Part shown: one piece after another, positions 1 to 14,496 of the stretch | Layout: every line of letters begins with the position of its first letter | Position numbering within the stretch: the first letter of the stretch is position 1 | Source: Anagrus nilaparvatae | Taxonomy: Eukaryota; Arthropoda; Insecta; Hymenoptera; Mymaridae | Length of the DNA: 64,000 nucleotides | NCBI GenBank assembly: GCA_022575985.1 | Contig: JAKSXM010000269.1 | Coordinates: forward strand, 1-64,000 | Direction of reading: 5' to 3' | Notes under the pieces: generated by a model | Told to the model about the DNA's origin: nothing | Databases searched by the model: none | What the model saw: the letters and a program-made list of their open reading frames with translations, nothing else | Translations under genes and position numbers: made by a program

Positions 1-956
1 AACTTTTCTATAAAACAGGGAAAAAAATTTAAAATAGTGTTTATTTTGCCTAATTCAATACTAATATTTCAATGCTATCATTGCATAAAAATATTTTACA
101 TTACAAAATATCTATAAAAGAGTTCAATATTAGAAAACATTTAAGTGGGGTATATTTTGCGAAATTCGATACTAATAATTCAATGCTATTATTGCATAAA
201 AACCATTAAAATTGCAACATTTCTATAAAACAGGACAGTATTCGAAAACATTTAAGTGCGGTATATTCTGGTAAATTAAATACTAATCATTCAATGCTAT
301 TATTGCATAAAAACAATTGAAATTACAATATTTCTGTAAAAGAGGAGAATATTTAAAAACATTGAAGTGAGAATATATTTTGCTAAATTCAATAGTAATA
401 ATTCAATGATATTGTTGCATAAAAACAATTGAAATTACAACATTTCTATAAAACAGGTCAGTATTCGAGAACATTTAAGCGAAGAATAATCTGCTAAATT
501 CAATACTAATAATTCAATGCTATTATTGCATAAAAACAATTGAAATTACAAAATTTCTATAAAAAATGACAGTATTCGAGAACATTTAAGTCAGGAATAT
601 TCTGCTAAATTCAAAGTGGGTTATATTTTGCAAAAATTTAAAGTGGGTTATATTTTGCTAAATTGAATATTAATAATTCAACGCTATTATTGCATAAAAG
701 CCATTAAAATTACAACATTTCTATAAAACAGGACAGTATTCGAAAACATTTAAGTGGGACATATTCCGCTAAATTCAATACTAATATTTCAATACTATGA
801 TTGCTTAAAAATATTTTACAATACAAAATTTCTATAAAAGAGGTCAATATATAAAAACATTTAAGAGAGGTATATTTTAATAAATTCAATACTAAACATT
901 CAATGCTATTATTGCATAAAAATAATTTAAATTACAACTTTTCTATAAAACAGGAC

Positions 957-3282
957 AATATTTGAAAACATTTCAGTGGGGTTTATTTTGATAAATTCAA
1001 TACTAATAAATCAATGCTATTATTGCATAAAAACCATTGAAATTACAACATTTCAGTAAAAGAGAAGAATATTCAAAAACATTTAAGTGAGAATATATGT
1101 TGCTAAATTCAATAGTAATAATTCAATGATATTGTTGCATAAAAACAATTGAAATTACAACATTTCTATAAAACAGGTCAGTATTCGAGAACATTTAAGT
1201 GGGGAATAATCTGCTAAATTCAATACTAATATTTCAATGCTATCATTGCATAAAAATAAATGAAATTACAACTTTTCTATAAAACAGGACAATATTTGAA
1301 AAAATTTAAGTGGGGTATTGAGTATTGAATTTAGAAGTATATGTACTTATAAATTCAATACTAATATTTCAATGCTAACATTGCATAAAAATATTTTACA
1401 TTACAAAATTTCTATAAAAGAGGTCAATATTTGAAAACATTTAAGTGGGGTTTATTTTGATAAATTCAATACTAATAATTCAATGCTATCATTGCATAAA
1501 AAGCATTAAAATTACAACATTTCTATAAAACAGGACAGTATTCGAAAACATTTAAGTGCGGCATATTCTGCTAAATTGAATACTAATCATTCAATGCTAT
1601 TATTGCATAAAAACAATTGAAATTACAACATTTCTGTAAAAGAGGAGAATATTCAAAAACATTTAAGTGAGAATATATTTTGCTAAATTCAATAGTAATA
1701 ATTCAATGATATTGTTGCATAAAAACAATTGAAATTACAACATTTCTATAAAACAGATTAGTATTCGAGAACATTTAAGTAGGGCATATTCTGCAAAATT
1801 GAATACTAATAATTCAATGCTATTAATGCATAAAAACAATTGAAATTAGAACATTTCTGTAGAAGAGGAGATTATTCAAAAACATTTAAATGAGAATATA
1901 TTTTGCTAAATTCAATAGTAATAATTCAATGATATTGTTGCATAAAAACAATTGAAATTACAACATTTCTATAAAACAGGTCAGTATTCGAGAACATTTA
2001 AGTGGGGAATAATCTGCTAAATTCAATACTAATATTTCATTGCTATGATTGCATAAAAGTTATTGAAATTACAACTTTTCTATAAAACAGGAAAGTATTC
2101 GAGAACATTTAAGTGGGGAATATTCTGCTAAGTTCAATACTAATATTTCAATGCTATGATTGCATAAAAATAATTTAAATTACAACTTTTCTATAAAACA
2201 GGACAATATTTGAAAACATTTCAGTGGGGTTTATTTTGATAAATTCAATACTAATAAATCAATGCTATTATTGCATAAAAACCATTGAAATTACAACATT
2301 TCAGTAAAAGAGAAGAATATTCAAAAACATTTAAGTGAGAATATATTTTGCTAAATTCAATAGTAATAATTCAATGATATTGTTGCATAAAAACAATTGA
2401 AATTACAACATTTCTATAAAACAGGTCAGTATTCGAGAACATTTAAGTGGGGAACAATCTGCTAAATTCAATACTAATATTTCAATGCTATCATTGCATA
2501 AAAATAAATGAAATTACAACTTTTCTATAAAACAGGACAATATTTGAAAAAATTTAAGTGGGGTATTGAGTATTGAATTTAGAAGTATATGTACTTATAA
2601 ATTCAATACTAATATTTCAATGCTAACATTGCATAAAAATATTTTACATTACAAAATTTCTATAAAAGAGGTCAATATTTGAAAACATTTAAGTGGGGTT
2701 TATTTTGATAAATTCAATACTAATAATTCAATGCTATCATTGCATAAAAAGCATTAAAATTACAACATTTCTATAAAACAGGACAGTATTCGAAAACATT
2801 TAAGTGCGGCATATTCTGCTAAATTGAATACTAATCATTCAATGCTATTATTGCATAAAAACAATTGAAATTACAACATTTCTGTAAAAGAGGAGAATAT
2901 TCAAAAACATTTAAGTGAGAATATATTTTGCTAAATTCAATAGTAATAATTCAATGATATTGTTGCATAAAAACAATTGAAATTACAACATTTCTATAAA
3001 ACAGATTAGTATTCGAGAACATTTAAGTAGGGCATATTCTGCAAAATTGAATACTAATAATTCAATGCTATTAATGCATAAAAATAATTGAAATTAGAAC
3101 ATTTCTGTAGAAGAGGAGAATATTCAAAAACATTTAAATGAGAATATATTTTGCTAAATTCAATAGTAATAATTCAATGATATTGTTGCATAAAAACAAT
3201 TGAAATTACAACATTTCTATAAAACAGGTCAGTATTCGAGAACATTTAAGTGGGGAATAATCTGCTAAATTCAATACTAATA
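957..3282 (+). repeat. Tandem higher-order duplication, offset 1248 bp
   Basis: The stretch from about 957 to 2034 recurs at about 2205-3282 with near identity, including the rare variant in which 'tttcagtgggg' replaces 'tttaagtgggg'. The offset of 1248 bp is about eleven monomers. The match breaks at the right end, where the first copy reads ttcattgctatgattgc and the second ttcaatgctatcattgc. Confidence 0.85.
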
Positions 3283-4357
3283 TTTCAATGCTATCATTGC
3301 ATAAAAATAAATGAAATTACAACTTTTCTATTAAACAGGACAATCTTTGCAAAAATTTAAGTGGGGTATTGATTATTGAATTTAGAAGTATATGTACTTA
3401 TAAATTCAATACTAATATTTCAATGCTATCATTGCTTAAAAATATTGAAAGTCAACTTTTCTATAAAACAGGGGAAAAAAATTTAAAGTGGGTTATATTT
3501 TGCTAAATTGCATACTAATAATTCAATGCTATTATTGCATAAAAACAAGTGATATTACAACATTTCTAGAAAAGAGGACAATATTCAAAAACATTTAAGT
3601 GGGGCAAATTTGCTAAATTCAATACTAAAATTTCAATGCTATTAATGCTTAAAAAAATTTAAATTACAAGTTGACTATAAAACAGGGAAAAAATTTAAAA
3701 TAGTATTTATTTTGCAAAATTCAAGTCTAATATTTCAATGCTATCATTGCATAAAAATATATTAAATTAAAAAATTTCTATAAAATAGGTCATTATTTGA
3801 AAACATTTATGTGGGGTATGTTTTACTAAAGTCAATACTAATGATTCAATGCCATTATTGCATAAAAGTAATTCAAATTACAACTTTTCTATAAAACAGG
3901 AAAGTATTCGAGAACATTTAAGTGGGAAATATTCTGCTAAATTCAATACTAATATTTCAATGCTATGATTGCATAAAAATAATTGAAATTACAACTTTTC
4001 TATAAAACAGGAAAATATTCGAGAACATTGAAGTGGGGAATATTCTGCTAAATTGAATACAAATATTTCAATGCTACGGTTGCATAACAATATTTGAAAT
4101 TACAAAATTTCTATAAAAGAGGACCGTATTCGAATACAATTAAGTGGGGTATATTTTACTGAATTAAATACTAATAATTCAATGCTATTATTGCATAAAA
4201 ACATTCGAAATTACAACATTTCTATAAAACAGATTAGTATTCGAGAACATTTAAGTGGGAAATATTCTGCTAAATTCAATACTAATATTTCAATGCTATC
4301 ATAGCATTGAAATAATAGAAATTACAACTTTTCTATAAAACAGGACAATATTTGAAA
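2107..4357 (+). repeat. Higher-order block repeated at 10110-12360
   Basis: This block matches 10110-12360 at a constant offset of 8003 bp (for example 3421 with 11424). Shared private variants, such as the unit running into 'gaaagtcaacttttc' and the run 'caggggaaaaaaattt', mark it as a recent long duplication inside the satellite. The match stops at about 4357, where one copy has gaaaaaattt and the other gaaaacattt. Confidence 0.85.
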
Positions 4358-4589
4358 AAATTTAAGTGGGGTATTGAGTATTGAATTTAGCATTATGTGT
4401 ACTTATAAATTCAATACTAATATTTCAATGCTATCATTGCTTAAAAACATTGAAATTCAACTTTTCTATAAAACAGGGAAAAAAATTTAAAATAGTGTTT
4501 ATTTTGCCTAATTCAATACTAATATTTCAATGCTATCATTGCATAAAAATATTTTACATTACAAAATATCTATAAAAGAGTTCAATATT

Positions 4590-6860
4590 AGAAAACATTT
4601 AAGTGGGGTATATTTTGCGAAATTCGATACTAATAATTCAATGCTATTATTGCATAAAAACCATTAAAATTGCAACATTTCTATAAAACAGGACAGTATT
4701 CGAAAACATTTAAGTGCGGTATATTCTGGTAAATTAAATACTAATCATTCAATGCTATTATTGCATAAAAACAATTGAAATTACAATATTTCTGTAAAAG
4801 AGGAGAATATTTAAAAACATTGAAGTGAGAATATATTTTGCTAAATTCAATAGTAATAATTCAATGATATTGTTGCATAAAAACAATTGAAATTACAACA
4901 TTTCTATAAAACAGGTCAGTATTCGAGAACATTTAAAGCGAAGAATAATCTGCTAAATTCAATACTAATAATTCAATGCTATTATTGCATAAAAACAATT
5001 GAAATTACAAAATTTCTATAAAAAATGACAGTATTCGAGAACATTTAAGTCAGGAATATTCTGCTAAATTCAAAGTGGGTTATATTTTGCAAAAATTTAA
5101 AGTGGGTTATATTTTGCTAAATTGAATATTAATAATTCAACGCTATTATTGCATAAAAGCCATTAAAATTACAACATTTCTATAAAACAGGACAGTATTC
5201 GAAAACATTTAAGTGGGACATATTCCGCTAAATTCAATACTAATATTTCAATACTATGATTGCTTAAAAATATTTTACAATACAAAATTTCTATAAAAGA
5301 GGTCAATATATAAAAACATTTAAGAGAGGTATATTTTAATAAATTCAATACTAAACATTCAATGCTATTATTGCATAAAAAATTATTAAAATTACAACGT
5401 TTCTATAAAACAGGTCAGTATTCGAGAACATTTAAGTGGGGAATAATCTGCTAAATTGAATAAAAATAATTCAATGCTATTATTGCATAAATATATATTA
5501 AATTAAAAAATTTCTATAAAATTGGTCAATATTTGAAAACATTTAAGTGGGGTATGTTTTACTAAATTCAATACTAATGATTTAATGCCATTATTGCATA
5601 AAATCAATTGAAATTACAACATTTCTATAGAAAAGGACAGTATTAGAAAACATTTATGTGGGGAATATTCTGCTAAGTTCAATACTAATATTTCATTGCT
5701 ATGATTGCATGAAAGTAATTGAAATTACAACTTTTCTATAAAACAGAACAATATTTGAAAAAATTTAAGTGGGGTATTGAGTATTGAATTTAGCAGTATA
5801 TGTACTTATAAATTCAATACTAATAGTTCAATGCTATCATTGCTTAAAAACATTGAAATTCAACTTTTCTATAAAACAGGGAAAAAATTTTAAAGTGGGT
5901 TATATTTTGCTAAATTGCATACTAATAATTCAATGCTATTTTTGCATAAAAACAAGTGATATTACAACATTTCTATAAAAGAGGACAATATTCGAAAACA
6001 TTTAAGTGGGGTATATTTTGCTAAACTCAATACTAAAATTTCAATGCTATCAATGCTTAAAAAAATTGAAATTACAAGTTTACTATAAAACAGGACAGTA
6101 TTCGAAAACATTTAAGTGGGGCATATTCTGCTAAATTCAATACTAATATTTCAATGCTATGATTGCTTAAAAATATTAAATTAAAAAATATCTATAAAAT
6201 AGGTCAATATTTGAAAACATTTAAGTAGGGTATGTTTTACCTAAATTCAATACTAATTTTTCAATGCCAATATTGCATAAAATCAATTGAAATTACAACA
6301 TTTCTATAAAAAAGGACAGTATTCGAAAACATTTAAGTGGGGTATATTTTACTGAATTCAATACTAATAATTCAATGCTATTATTGTATAAAAGCAGTTG
6401 AAATTACAATTTTCTATAAAACAGGTTATTATTCGAGAACATTTAAGTGAGGAATATTCTGCTAAATTCAATGCTAATATTTCAATGCTATCATAGCATA
6501 AAAATAATTGAAATTACAACTTTTCTATAAAACATGACAAAATTTGAAAACATTTAAGTGGTGTATATTTTGCTAAATTCAATACTAATATTTCAATGCT
6601 AACATTGCATAAAAATATTTTACATTACAAAATTTCTATAAAAGAGGTCAATATTTGAAAACATTTAAGTGGGGTTTATTTTGATAAATTCAATACTAAT
6701 AATTCAATGCTATTATTGCATAAAAACCATTAAAATTACAAAATTTCTATAAAGCAGGACAGTATTCGAAAACATTTAAGTGGGGCATATTCTGCAAAAT
6801 TGAATACTAATAATTCAATGCTATTAATGCATAAAAACAATTGAAATTACAAAATTTGTA
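4590..6860 (+). repeat. Higher-order block repeated at ~7815-10060 and ~36130-37610
   Basis: The block recurs about 3225 bp downstream (5784 pairs with 9009), and its central part returns 28,300 bp further on (9009 pairs with 37309). Private variants such as 'tttgcgaaattcgatac' and the short inserted repeat 'caaagtgggttatattttgc' are shared by the copies. The first 920 bp of the window are another copy, displaced by 4458 bp (1 pairs with 4459). Confidence 0.8.
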
Positions 6861-9800
6861 TAAAAAATGACAGTATTCGACAACATTTAAGTCGGGAATA
6901 TTCTGCTAAATTCAAAGTGGGTTATATTTTGCAAAAATTGAAATTGGGTTATATTTTGCTAAATTGAATATTAGTAATTCAATGCTATTATTGCATAAAA
7001 ACCATTAAAATTACAACATTTCTATAAAACAGGACAGTATTCGAAAACATTTAAGTGGGGCATATTCTGCTAAATTCAATACTAATATTTCAATGCTATG
7101 ATTGCTTAAAAATATTTTACAATACAAAATTTCTATAAAAGAGGTCAATATTTAAAATCATTTAAGAGAGGCATATTTTAATAAATTCAATACTAAACAT
7201 TCAATGCTATTATTGCATAAAAACCATTAAAATTACAACGTTTCTATAAAACAGGTCAGTATTCGAGAACATTTATGTGGGGAATATTCTGCTAAGTTCA
7301 AAACTAATATTTCATTGCTATGATTGCATAAAAACAATTGAAATTAGAACATTTCTGTAAAAGAGGAGAATATTCAAAAACATTTAAGTGAGAATATTTT
7401 GCTAAATTTAATAGTAATAATTCAATGATATTGTTGCATAAAAACAATTGAAATTACAACATTTCTATAAAACAGGTCAGTATTAGAAAACATTTAAGTG
7501 GGGAATATTCTGGTAAGTTCAATACTAATATTTTATTGCTATGATTGCATAAAAGTAATTGAAATTACAACTTTTCTATAAAACAGGAAAGTATTCGAGA
7601 ACATTTAAGTGGGTAATATTCTGCTAATTCAATACTAATATTTCGATGCTATGATTGCATAAAAATAATTGAAATTACAACTTTTCTATAAAACAGGAAA
7701 ATATTCGAGAAAATTTAAGTGGGGAATATTCTGCTAAATTGAGTACTAATATTTCAATGCTACGGTTGCATAACAATATTTGAAATTACAAAATTTCTAT
7801 AAAAGAGGACCGTATTCGAAAACATTTAAGTGGGGTATATTTTGCGAAATTCGATACTAATAATTCAATGCTATTATTGCATAAAAACCATTAAAATTGC
7901 AACATTTCTATAAAACAGGACAGTATTCGAAAACATTTAAGTGCGGTATATTCTGGTAAATTAAATACTAATCATTCAATGCTATTATTGCATAAAAACA
8001 ATTGAAATTACAATATTTCTGTAAAAGAGGAGAATATTCAAAAACATTGAAGTGAGAATATATTTTGCTAAATTCAATAGTAATAATTCAATGATATTGT
8101 TGCATAAAAACAATTAAAATTGCAACATTCCTATAAAACAGGTCAGTTTTCGAGAACATTTAAGCGAAGAATAATCTGCTAAATTCAATACTAATAATTC
8201 AATGCTATTATTGCATAAAAACAATTGAAATTACAAAATTTCTATAAAAAATGACATTATTCGAGAACATTTAAGTCAGGAATATTCTGCTAAATTCAAA
8301 GTGGGTTATATTTTGCAAAAATTTAAAGTGGGTTATATTTTGCTAAATTGAATATTAATAATTCAATGCTATTATTGCATAAAAGCCATTAAAATTACAA
8401 CATTTCTATAAAACAGGACAGTATTCGAAAACATTTAAGTGGGACATATTCTGCTAAATTCAATACTAATATTTCAATACTATGATTGCTTAAAAATATT
8501 TTACAATACAAAATTTCTATAAAAGAGGTCAATATATAAAAACATTTAAGAGAGGTATATTTTAATAAATTCAATACTAAACATTCAATGCTATTATTGC
8601 ATAAAAATTATTAAAATTACAACGTTTCTATAAAACAGGTCAGTATTCGAGAACATTTAAGTGGGGAATAATCTGCTAAATTGAATAAAAATAATTCAAT
8701 GCTATTATTGCATAAATATATATTAAATTAAAAAATTTCTATAAAATTGGTCAAGATTTGAAAACATTTAAGTGGGGTATGTTTTACTAAATTCAATACT
8801 AATGATTTAATGCCATTATTGCATAAAATCAATTGAAATTACAACATTTCTATAGAAAAGGACAGTATTAGAAAACATTTATGTGGGGAATATTCTGCTA
8901 AGTTCAATACTAATATTTCATTGCTATGATTGCATGAAAGTAATTGAAATTACAACTTTTCTATAAAACAGAACAATATTTGAAAAAATTTAAGTGGGGT
9001 ATTGAGTATTGAATTTAGCAGTATATGTACTTATAAATTCAATACTAATAGTTCAATGCTATCATTGCTTAAAAACATTGAAATTCAACTTTTCTATAAA
9101 ACAGGGAAAAAATTTTAAAGTGGGTTATATTTTGCTAAATTGCATACTAATAATTCAATGCTATTTTTGCATAAAAACAAGTGATATTACAACATTTCTA
9201 TAAAAGAGGACAATATTCGAAAACATTTAAGTGGGGTATATTTTGCTAAACTCAATACTAAAATTTCAATGCTATCAATGCTTAAAAAAATTGAAATTAC
9301 AAGTTTACTATAAAACAGGACAGTATTCGAAAACATTTAAGTGGGGCATATTCTGCTAAATTCAATACTAATATTTCAATGCTATGATTGCTTAAAAATA
9401 TTAAATTAAAAAATATCTATAAAATAGGTCAATATTTGAAAACATTTAAGTAGGGTATGTTTTACTAAATTCAATACTAATTTTTCAATGCCAATATTGC
9501 ATAAAATCAATTGAAATTACAACATTTCTATAAAAAAGGACAGTATTCGAAAACATTTAAGTGGGGTATATTTTACTGAATTCAATACTAATAATTCAAT
9601 GCTATTATTGTATAAAAGCAGTTGAAATTACAACATTTCTATAAAACAGGTTAGTATTCGGGAACATTTAAGTGAGGAATATTCTGCTAAATTCAATGCT
9701 ACTATTTCAATGCTATCATAGCATAAAAATAATTGAAATTACAACTTTTCTATAAAACATGACAAAATTTGAAAACATTTAAGTGGTGTATATTTTGCTA

Positions 9801-12800
9801 AATTCAATACTAATATTTCAATGCTACCATTGCATAAAAATATTTTACATTACAAAATTTATATAAAAGAGGTGAATATTTGAAAACATTTAAGTGGGGT
9901 TTATTTTGATAAATTTAATACTAATAATTCAATGCTATTATTGCATAAAAACCATTAAAATTACAAAATTTCTATAAAACAGGACAGTATTCGAAAACAT
10001 TTAAGTGGGGCATATTCTGCAAAATTGAATACTAATAATTCAATGCTATTAATGCATAAAAACAATTGAAAATACAACATTTCTATAAAACAGGTCAGTA
10101 TTAGAAAACATTTAAGTGGGGAATATTCTGCTAAGTTCAATACTAATATTTCAATGCTATGATTGCATAAAAATAATTTAAATTACAACTTTTCTATAAA
10201 ACAGGACAATATTTGAAAACATTTCAGTGGGGTTTATTTTGATAAATTCAATACTAATAAATCAATGCTATTATTGCATAAAAACCATTGAAATTACAAC
10301 ATTTCAGTAAAAGAGAAGAATATTCAAAAACATTTAAGTGAGAATATATGTTGCTAAATTCAATAGTAATAATTCAATGATATTGTTGCATAAAAACAAT
10401 TGAAATTACAACATTTCTATAAAACAGGTCAGTATTCGAGAACATTTAAGTGGGGAATAATCTGCTAAATTCAATACTAATATTTCAATGCTATCATTGC
10501 ATAAAAATAAATGAAATTACAACTTTTCTATAAAACAGGACAATATTTGAAAAAATTTAAGTGGGGTATTGAGTATTGAATTTAGAAGTATATGTACTTA
10601 TAAATTCAATACTAATATTTCAATGCTAACATTGCATAAAAATATTTTACATTACAAAATTTCTATAAAAGAGGTCAATATTTGAAAACATTTAAGTGGG
10701 GTTTATTTTGATAAATTCAATACTAATAATTCAATGCTATCATTGCATAAAAAGCATTAAAATTACAACATTTCTATAAAACAGGACAGTAATCGAAAAC
10801 ATTTAAGTGCGGCATATTCTGCTAAATTGAATACTAATCATTCAATGCTATTATTGCATAAAAACAATTGAAATTACAACATTTCTGTAAAAGAGGAGAA
10901 TATTCAAAAACATTTAAGTGAGAATATATTTTGCTAAATTCAATAGTAATAATTCAATGATATTGTTGCATAAAAACAATTGAAATTACAACATTTCTAT
11001 AAAACAGATTAGTATTCGAGAACATTTAAGTAGGGCATATTCTGCGAAATTGAATACTAATAATTCAATGCTATTAATGCATAAAAACAATTGAAATTAG
11101 AACATTTCTGTAGAAGAGGAGAATATTCAAAAACATTTAAATGAGAATATATTTTGCTAAATTCAATAGTAATAATTCAATGATATTGTTGCATAAAAAC
11201 AATTGAAATTACAACATTTCTATAAAACAGGTCAGTATTCGAGAACATTTAAGTGGGGAATAATCTGCTAAATTCAATACTAATATTTCAATGCTATCAT
11301 TGCATAAAAATAAATGAAATTACAACTTTTCTATTAAACAGGACAATCTTTGAAAAAATTTAAGTGGGGTATTGATTATTGAATTTAGAAGTATATGTAC
11401 TTATAAATTCAATACTAATATTTCAATGCTATCATTGCTTAAAAATATTGAAAGTCAACTTTTCTATAAAACAGGGGAAAAAAATTTAAAGTGGGTTATA
11501 TTTTGCTAAATTGCATACTAATAATTCAATGCTATTATTGCATAAAAACAAGTGATATTACAACATTTCTAGAAAAGAGGACAATATTCAAAAACATTTA
11601 AGTGGGGCAAATTTGCTAAATTCAATACTAAAATTTCAATGCTATTAATGCTTAAAAAAATTTAAATTACAAGTTGACTATAAAACAGGGAAAAAATTTA
11701 AAATAGTATTTATTTTGCAAAATTCAAGTCTAATATTTCAATGCTATCATTGCATAAAAATATATTAAATTAAAAAATTTCTATAAAATAGGTCATTATT
11801 TGAAAACATTTATGTGGGGTATGTTTTACTAAAGTCAATACTAATGATTCAATGCCATTATTGCATAAAAGTAATTAAAATTACAACTTTTCTATAAAAC
11901 AGGAAAGTATTCGAGAACATTTAAGTGGGAAATATTCTGCTAAATTCAATACTAATATTTCAATGCTATGATTGCATAAAAATAATTGAAATTACAACTT
12001 TTCTATAAAACAGGAAAATATTCGAGAACATTGAAGTGGGGAATATTCTGCTAAATTGAATACTAATATTTCAATGCTACGGTTGCATAACAATATTTGA
12101 AATTACAAAATTTCTATAAAAGAGGACCGTATTCGAATACAATTAAGTGGGGTATATTTTACTGAATTAAATACTAATAATTAAATGCTATTATTGCATA
12201 AAAACATTCGAAATTACAACATTTCTATAAAACAGATTAGTATTCGAGAACATTTAAGTGGGAAATATTCTGCTAAATTCAATACTAATATTTCAATGCT
12301 ATCATAGCATTGAAATAATAGAAATTACAACTTTTCTATAAAACAGGACAATATTTGAAAACATTTAAGTGGTGTATATTTTGCTAAATTCAATACTAAT
12401 ATTTCAATGCTAACATTGCATAAAAATATTTTACATTACAAAATTTCTATAAAAGAGGTCAATATTTGAAAACATTTAAGTGGGGTTTATTTTGATAAAT
12501 TCAATACTAATAATTCAATGCTATTATTGCATAAAAACCATTAAAATTACAAAATTTCTATAAAACAGGACAGTATTCGAAAACATTTAAGTGGGGCATA
12601 TTCTGCAAAATTGAATACTAATAAGTCAATGCTATTAATGCATAAAAACAATTGAAATTACAACATTTCTATAAAACAGGTCAGTATTAGAAAACGTTTA
12701 AGTGGGGAATATTCTGCTAAGTTCAATACTAATATTTCATTGCAATGATTGCATAAAAGTTATTGAAATTACAACTTTTCTATAAAACAGGACAATATTT

Positions 12801-13314
12801 GAAAACATTTAAGTGGGGTTTATTTTGATAAATTCAATACTAATAAATCAATGCTATTATTGCATAAAAACCATTGAAATTACAACATTTCAGTAAAAGA
12901 GAAGAATATTCAAAAACATTTAAGTGAGAATATATTTTGCTAAATTCAATAGTAATAATTCAATGATATTGTTGCATAAAAACAATTGAAATTACAACAT
13001 TTCTATAAAACAGGTCAGTATTCGAGAACATTTAAGTGGGGAATAATCTGCTAAATTCAATACTAATATTTCAATGCTATCATTGCATAAAAATAAATGA
13101 AATTACAACTTTTCTATAAAACAGGACAATATTTGAAAAAATTTAAGTGGGGTATTGAGTATTGAATTTAGCATTATGTGTACTTATAAATTCAATACTA
13201 ATATTTGAATGCTATCATTGCTTAAAAACATTGAAATTCAACTTTTCTATAAAACAGGGAAAAAAATTTAAAATAGTGTTTATTTTGCCTAATTCAATAC
13301 TAATATTTCAATGC

Positions 13315-13945
13315 TGTTATGTTTATCATAACGTAAAATAAATAATAAGTATTATAAAAATAATGAATGAACATTCATAAGTAAAAAATGAAGTAATCTT
13401 ATAGTATTGTATTATAAGCATATTATTATTATTATTATAAAGTGTATGAACTCTATATGACTGCTGACGAATGAATTTTAATATAAAGATATGATGTACT
13501 TACTCATGGCTTGTCTGGACGGTAGGAGACCTTGAAATAAATAACACACAGATTTTATAAAGACTGAATTTATTAACGATTAAAGGTACACGTCGTCGCG
13601 AGATTTTTATCTTAACTGACTGTCGTCTTACAATTTTTATGTTCTTATATACTAATGATTCTTTATTTAAGTTATTTTAAATATTCAAAATATAAATATT
13701 ATTATTTGTTAATTCCTTAATTATTACTTAATTTTATGTTATAGTTTACGTAATAGTAAACTATATTTTCCTAATTTTATGTTATTATTTCTTAATCTAA
13801 AACATTTCCTATTTGATTAATAAGCTTAAATAGTATTTACATGTTTTATTTATAAATCTTATCTTAGGTAATTGTTTATTATTTATTATTAATTGTTTAT
13901 AAATTATTATTAATTATTTATTATTTTGTTAGTTATTGCATAACA
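13315..13945 (-). repeat. 3' LTR (left copy)
   Basis: It begins TGTTATGTTTATCATAACG and ends TTGCATAACA on the plus strand, and it matches 25036-25666 over 631 bp with three substitutions noticed. The duplication ATGC lies directly outside it at 13311-13314. In element orientation it contains several AATAAA hexamers that could serve polyadenylation. Confidence 0.96.
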
Positions 13946-13956
13946 TCTCCACCCCT
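13946..13956 (-). promoter_or_regulatory. Polypurine tract
   Basis: Read on the minus strand the bases are AGGGGTGGAGA, directly against the start of the 3' LTR. That is where plus-strand DNA priming needs a polypurine tract. It stands out because the surrounding 500 bp are almost pure A and T. Confidence 0.85.
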
Positions 13957-14496
13957 AGTTTCTAAATAAAAATGTTAGTTTTTATTTTGAATCTGGTTCG
14001 GTAACCAGATATTACTTATTCTATTCAGTATTAGTAGTTACAAATTTGTCTTATTTGCTAATTTGACTTATTATGTGATTTTTACATTTATTAGAGTGCA
14101 TTGACTTGCAGGTTTATCTTACGTTGCAAATTACAGTGTTGTCACTTTACAAAATTTTATTTTATGTATTGTTAGTAACTTATATATTTATATTTTCTTA
14201 AAAGATAATGTTAGCGAAAATTTTATGATAATTATTATATTTTTTTTTTTTATAACAATTTTTTTATAATAATAATTTTTTTATAAAAACTTTTTATTAA
14301 TAACTATTTACAAAAATTTTATTATTTTGTTGTATTAATTCAAATTGTGTAAGGTTCCCTTACTTAGGTACTCCTCCCCGCTTAAGCTTTGGGAGTTTTA
14401 TAATAAATTATTTTAAAACTGACAAAAGGTTTGATTTCGGAAAATCAAATTAGGAGAATTGAAAAATAAAATTGATATGTTGAAATAATAATGTGA
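13957..14496 (-). other. Noncoding stretch between env and the 3' LTR
   Basis: About 540 bp, strongly AT-rich with T runs at about 14241-14290. I see no open reading frame of note. It would form the 3' untranslated part of the element's transcripts. Confidence 0.7.

Larger units (their letters stand above)
1..13314 (+). repeat. AT-rich satellite array, ~111-bp monomer (left block)
   Basis: Head-to-tail copies of one monomer of about 111 bp fill the block without interruption; for example successive units begin with CAATGCTAT at 181 and 292. Each unit holds, in order, CAATGCTATTATTGCATAAA, an attacaacatttctataaaaca segment with or without G variants, a cgaaaacatttaagtgggg segment and a gctaaattcaatactaat segment. 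Unit-to-unit divergence is moderate, but long multi-monomer blocks are nearly identical, so recent higher-order amplification lies on top of an older array. No gene is visible. Whether it is centromeric or heterochromatic cannot be told from sequence. Confidence 0.97.

Noticed and set aside
4381..4575. Open frames of 60-82 residues inside the satellite (also near 5784, 9009, 26311, 27121, 28099, 28909, 37309, 46513, 47132)
   Set aside because: They are translations of two satellite monomers, recur wherever the same monomer variants meet, and have no conserved start context or protein-like composition.
1..13314. CRISPR-like array
   Set aside because: Units are contiguous 111-bp satellite monomers without unique spacers, in a eukaryotic genome.
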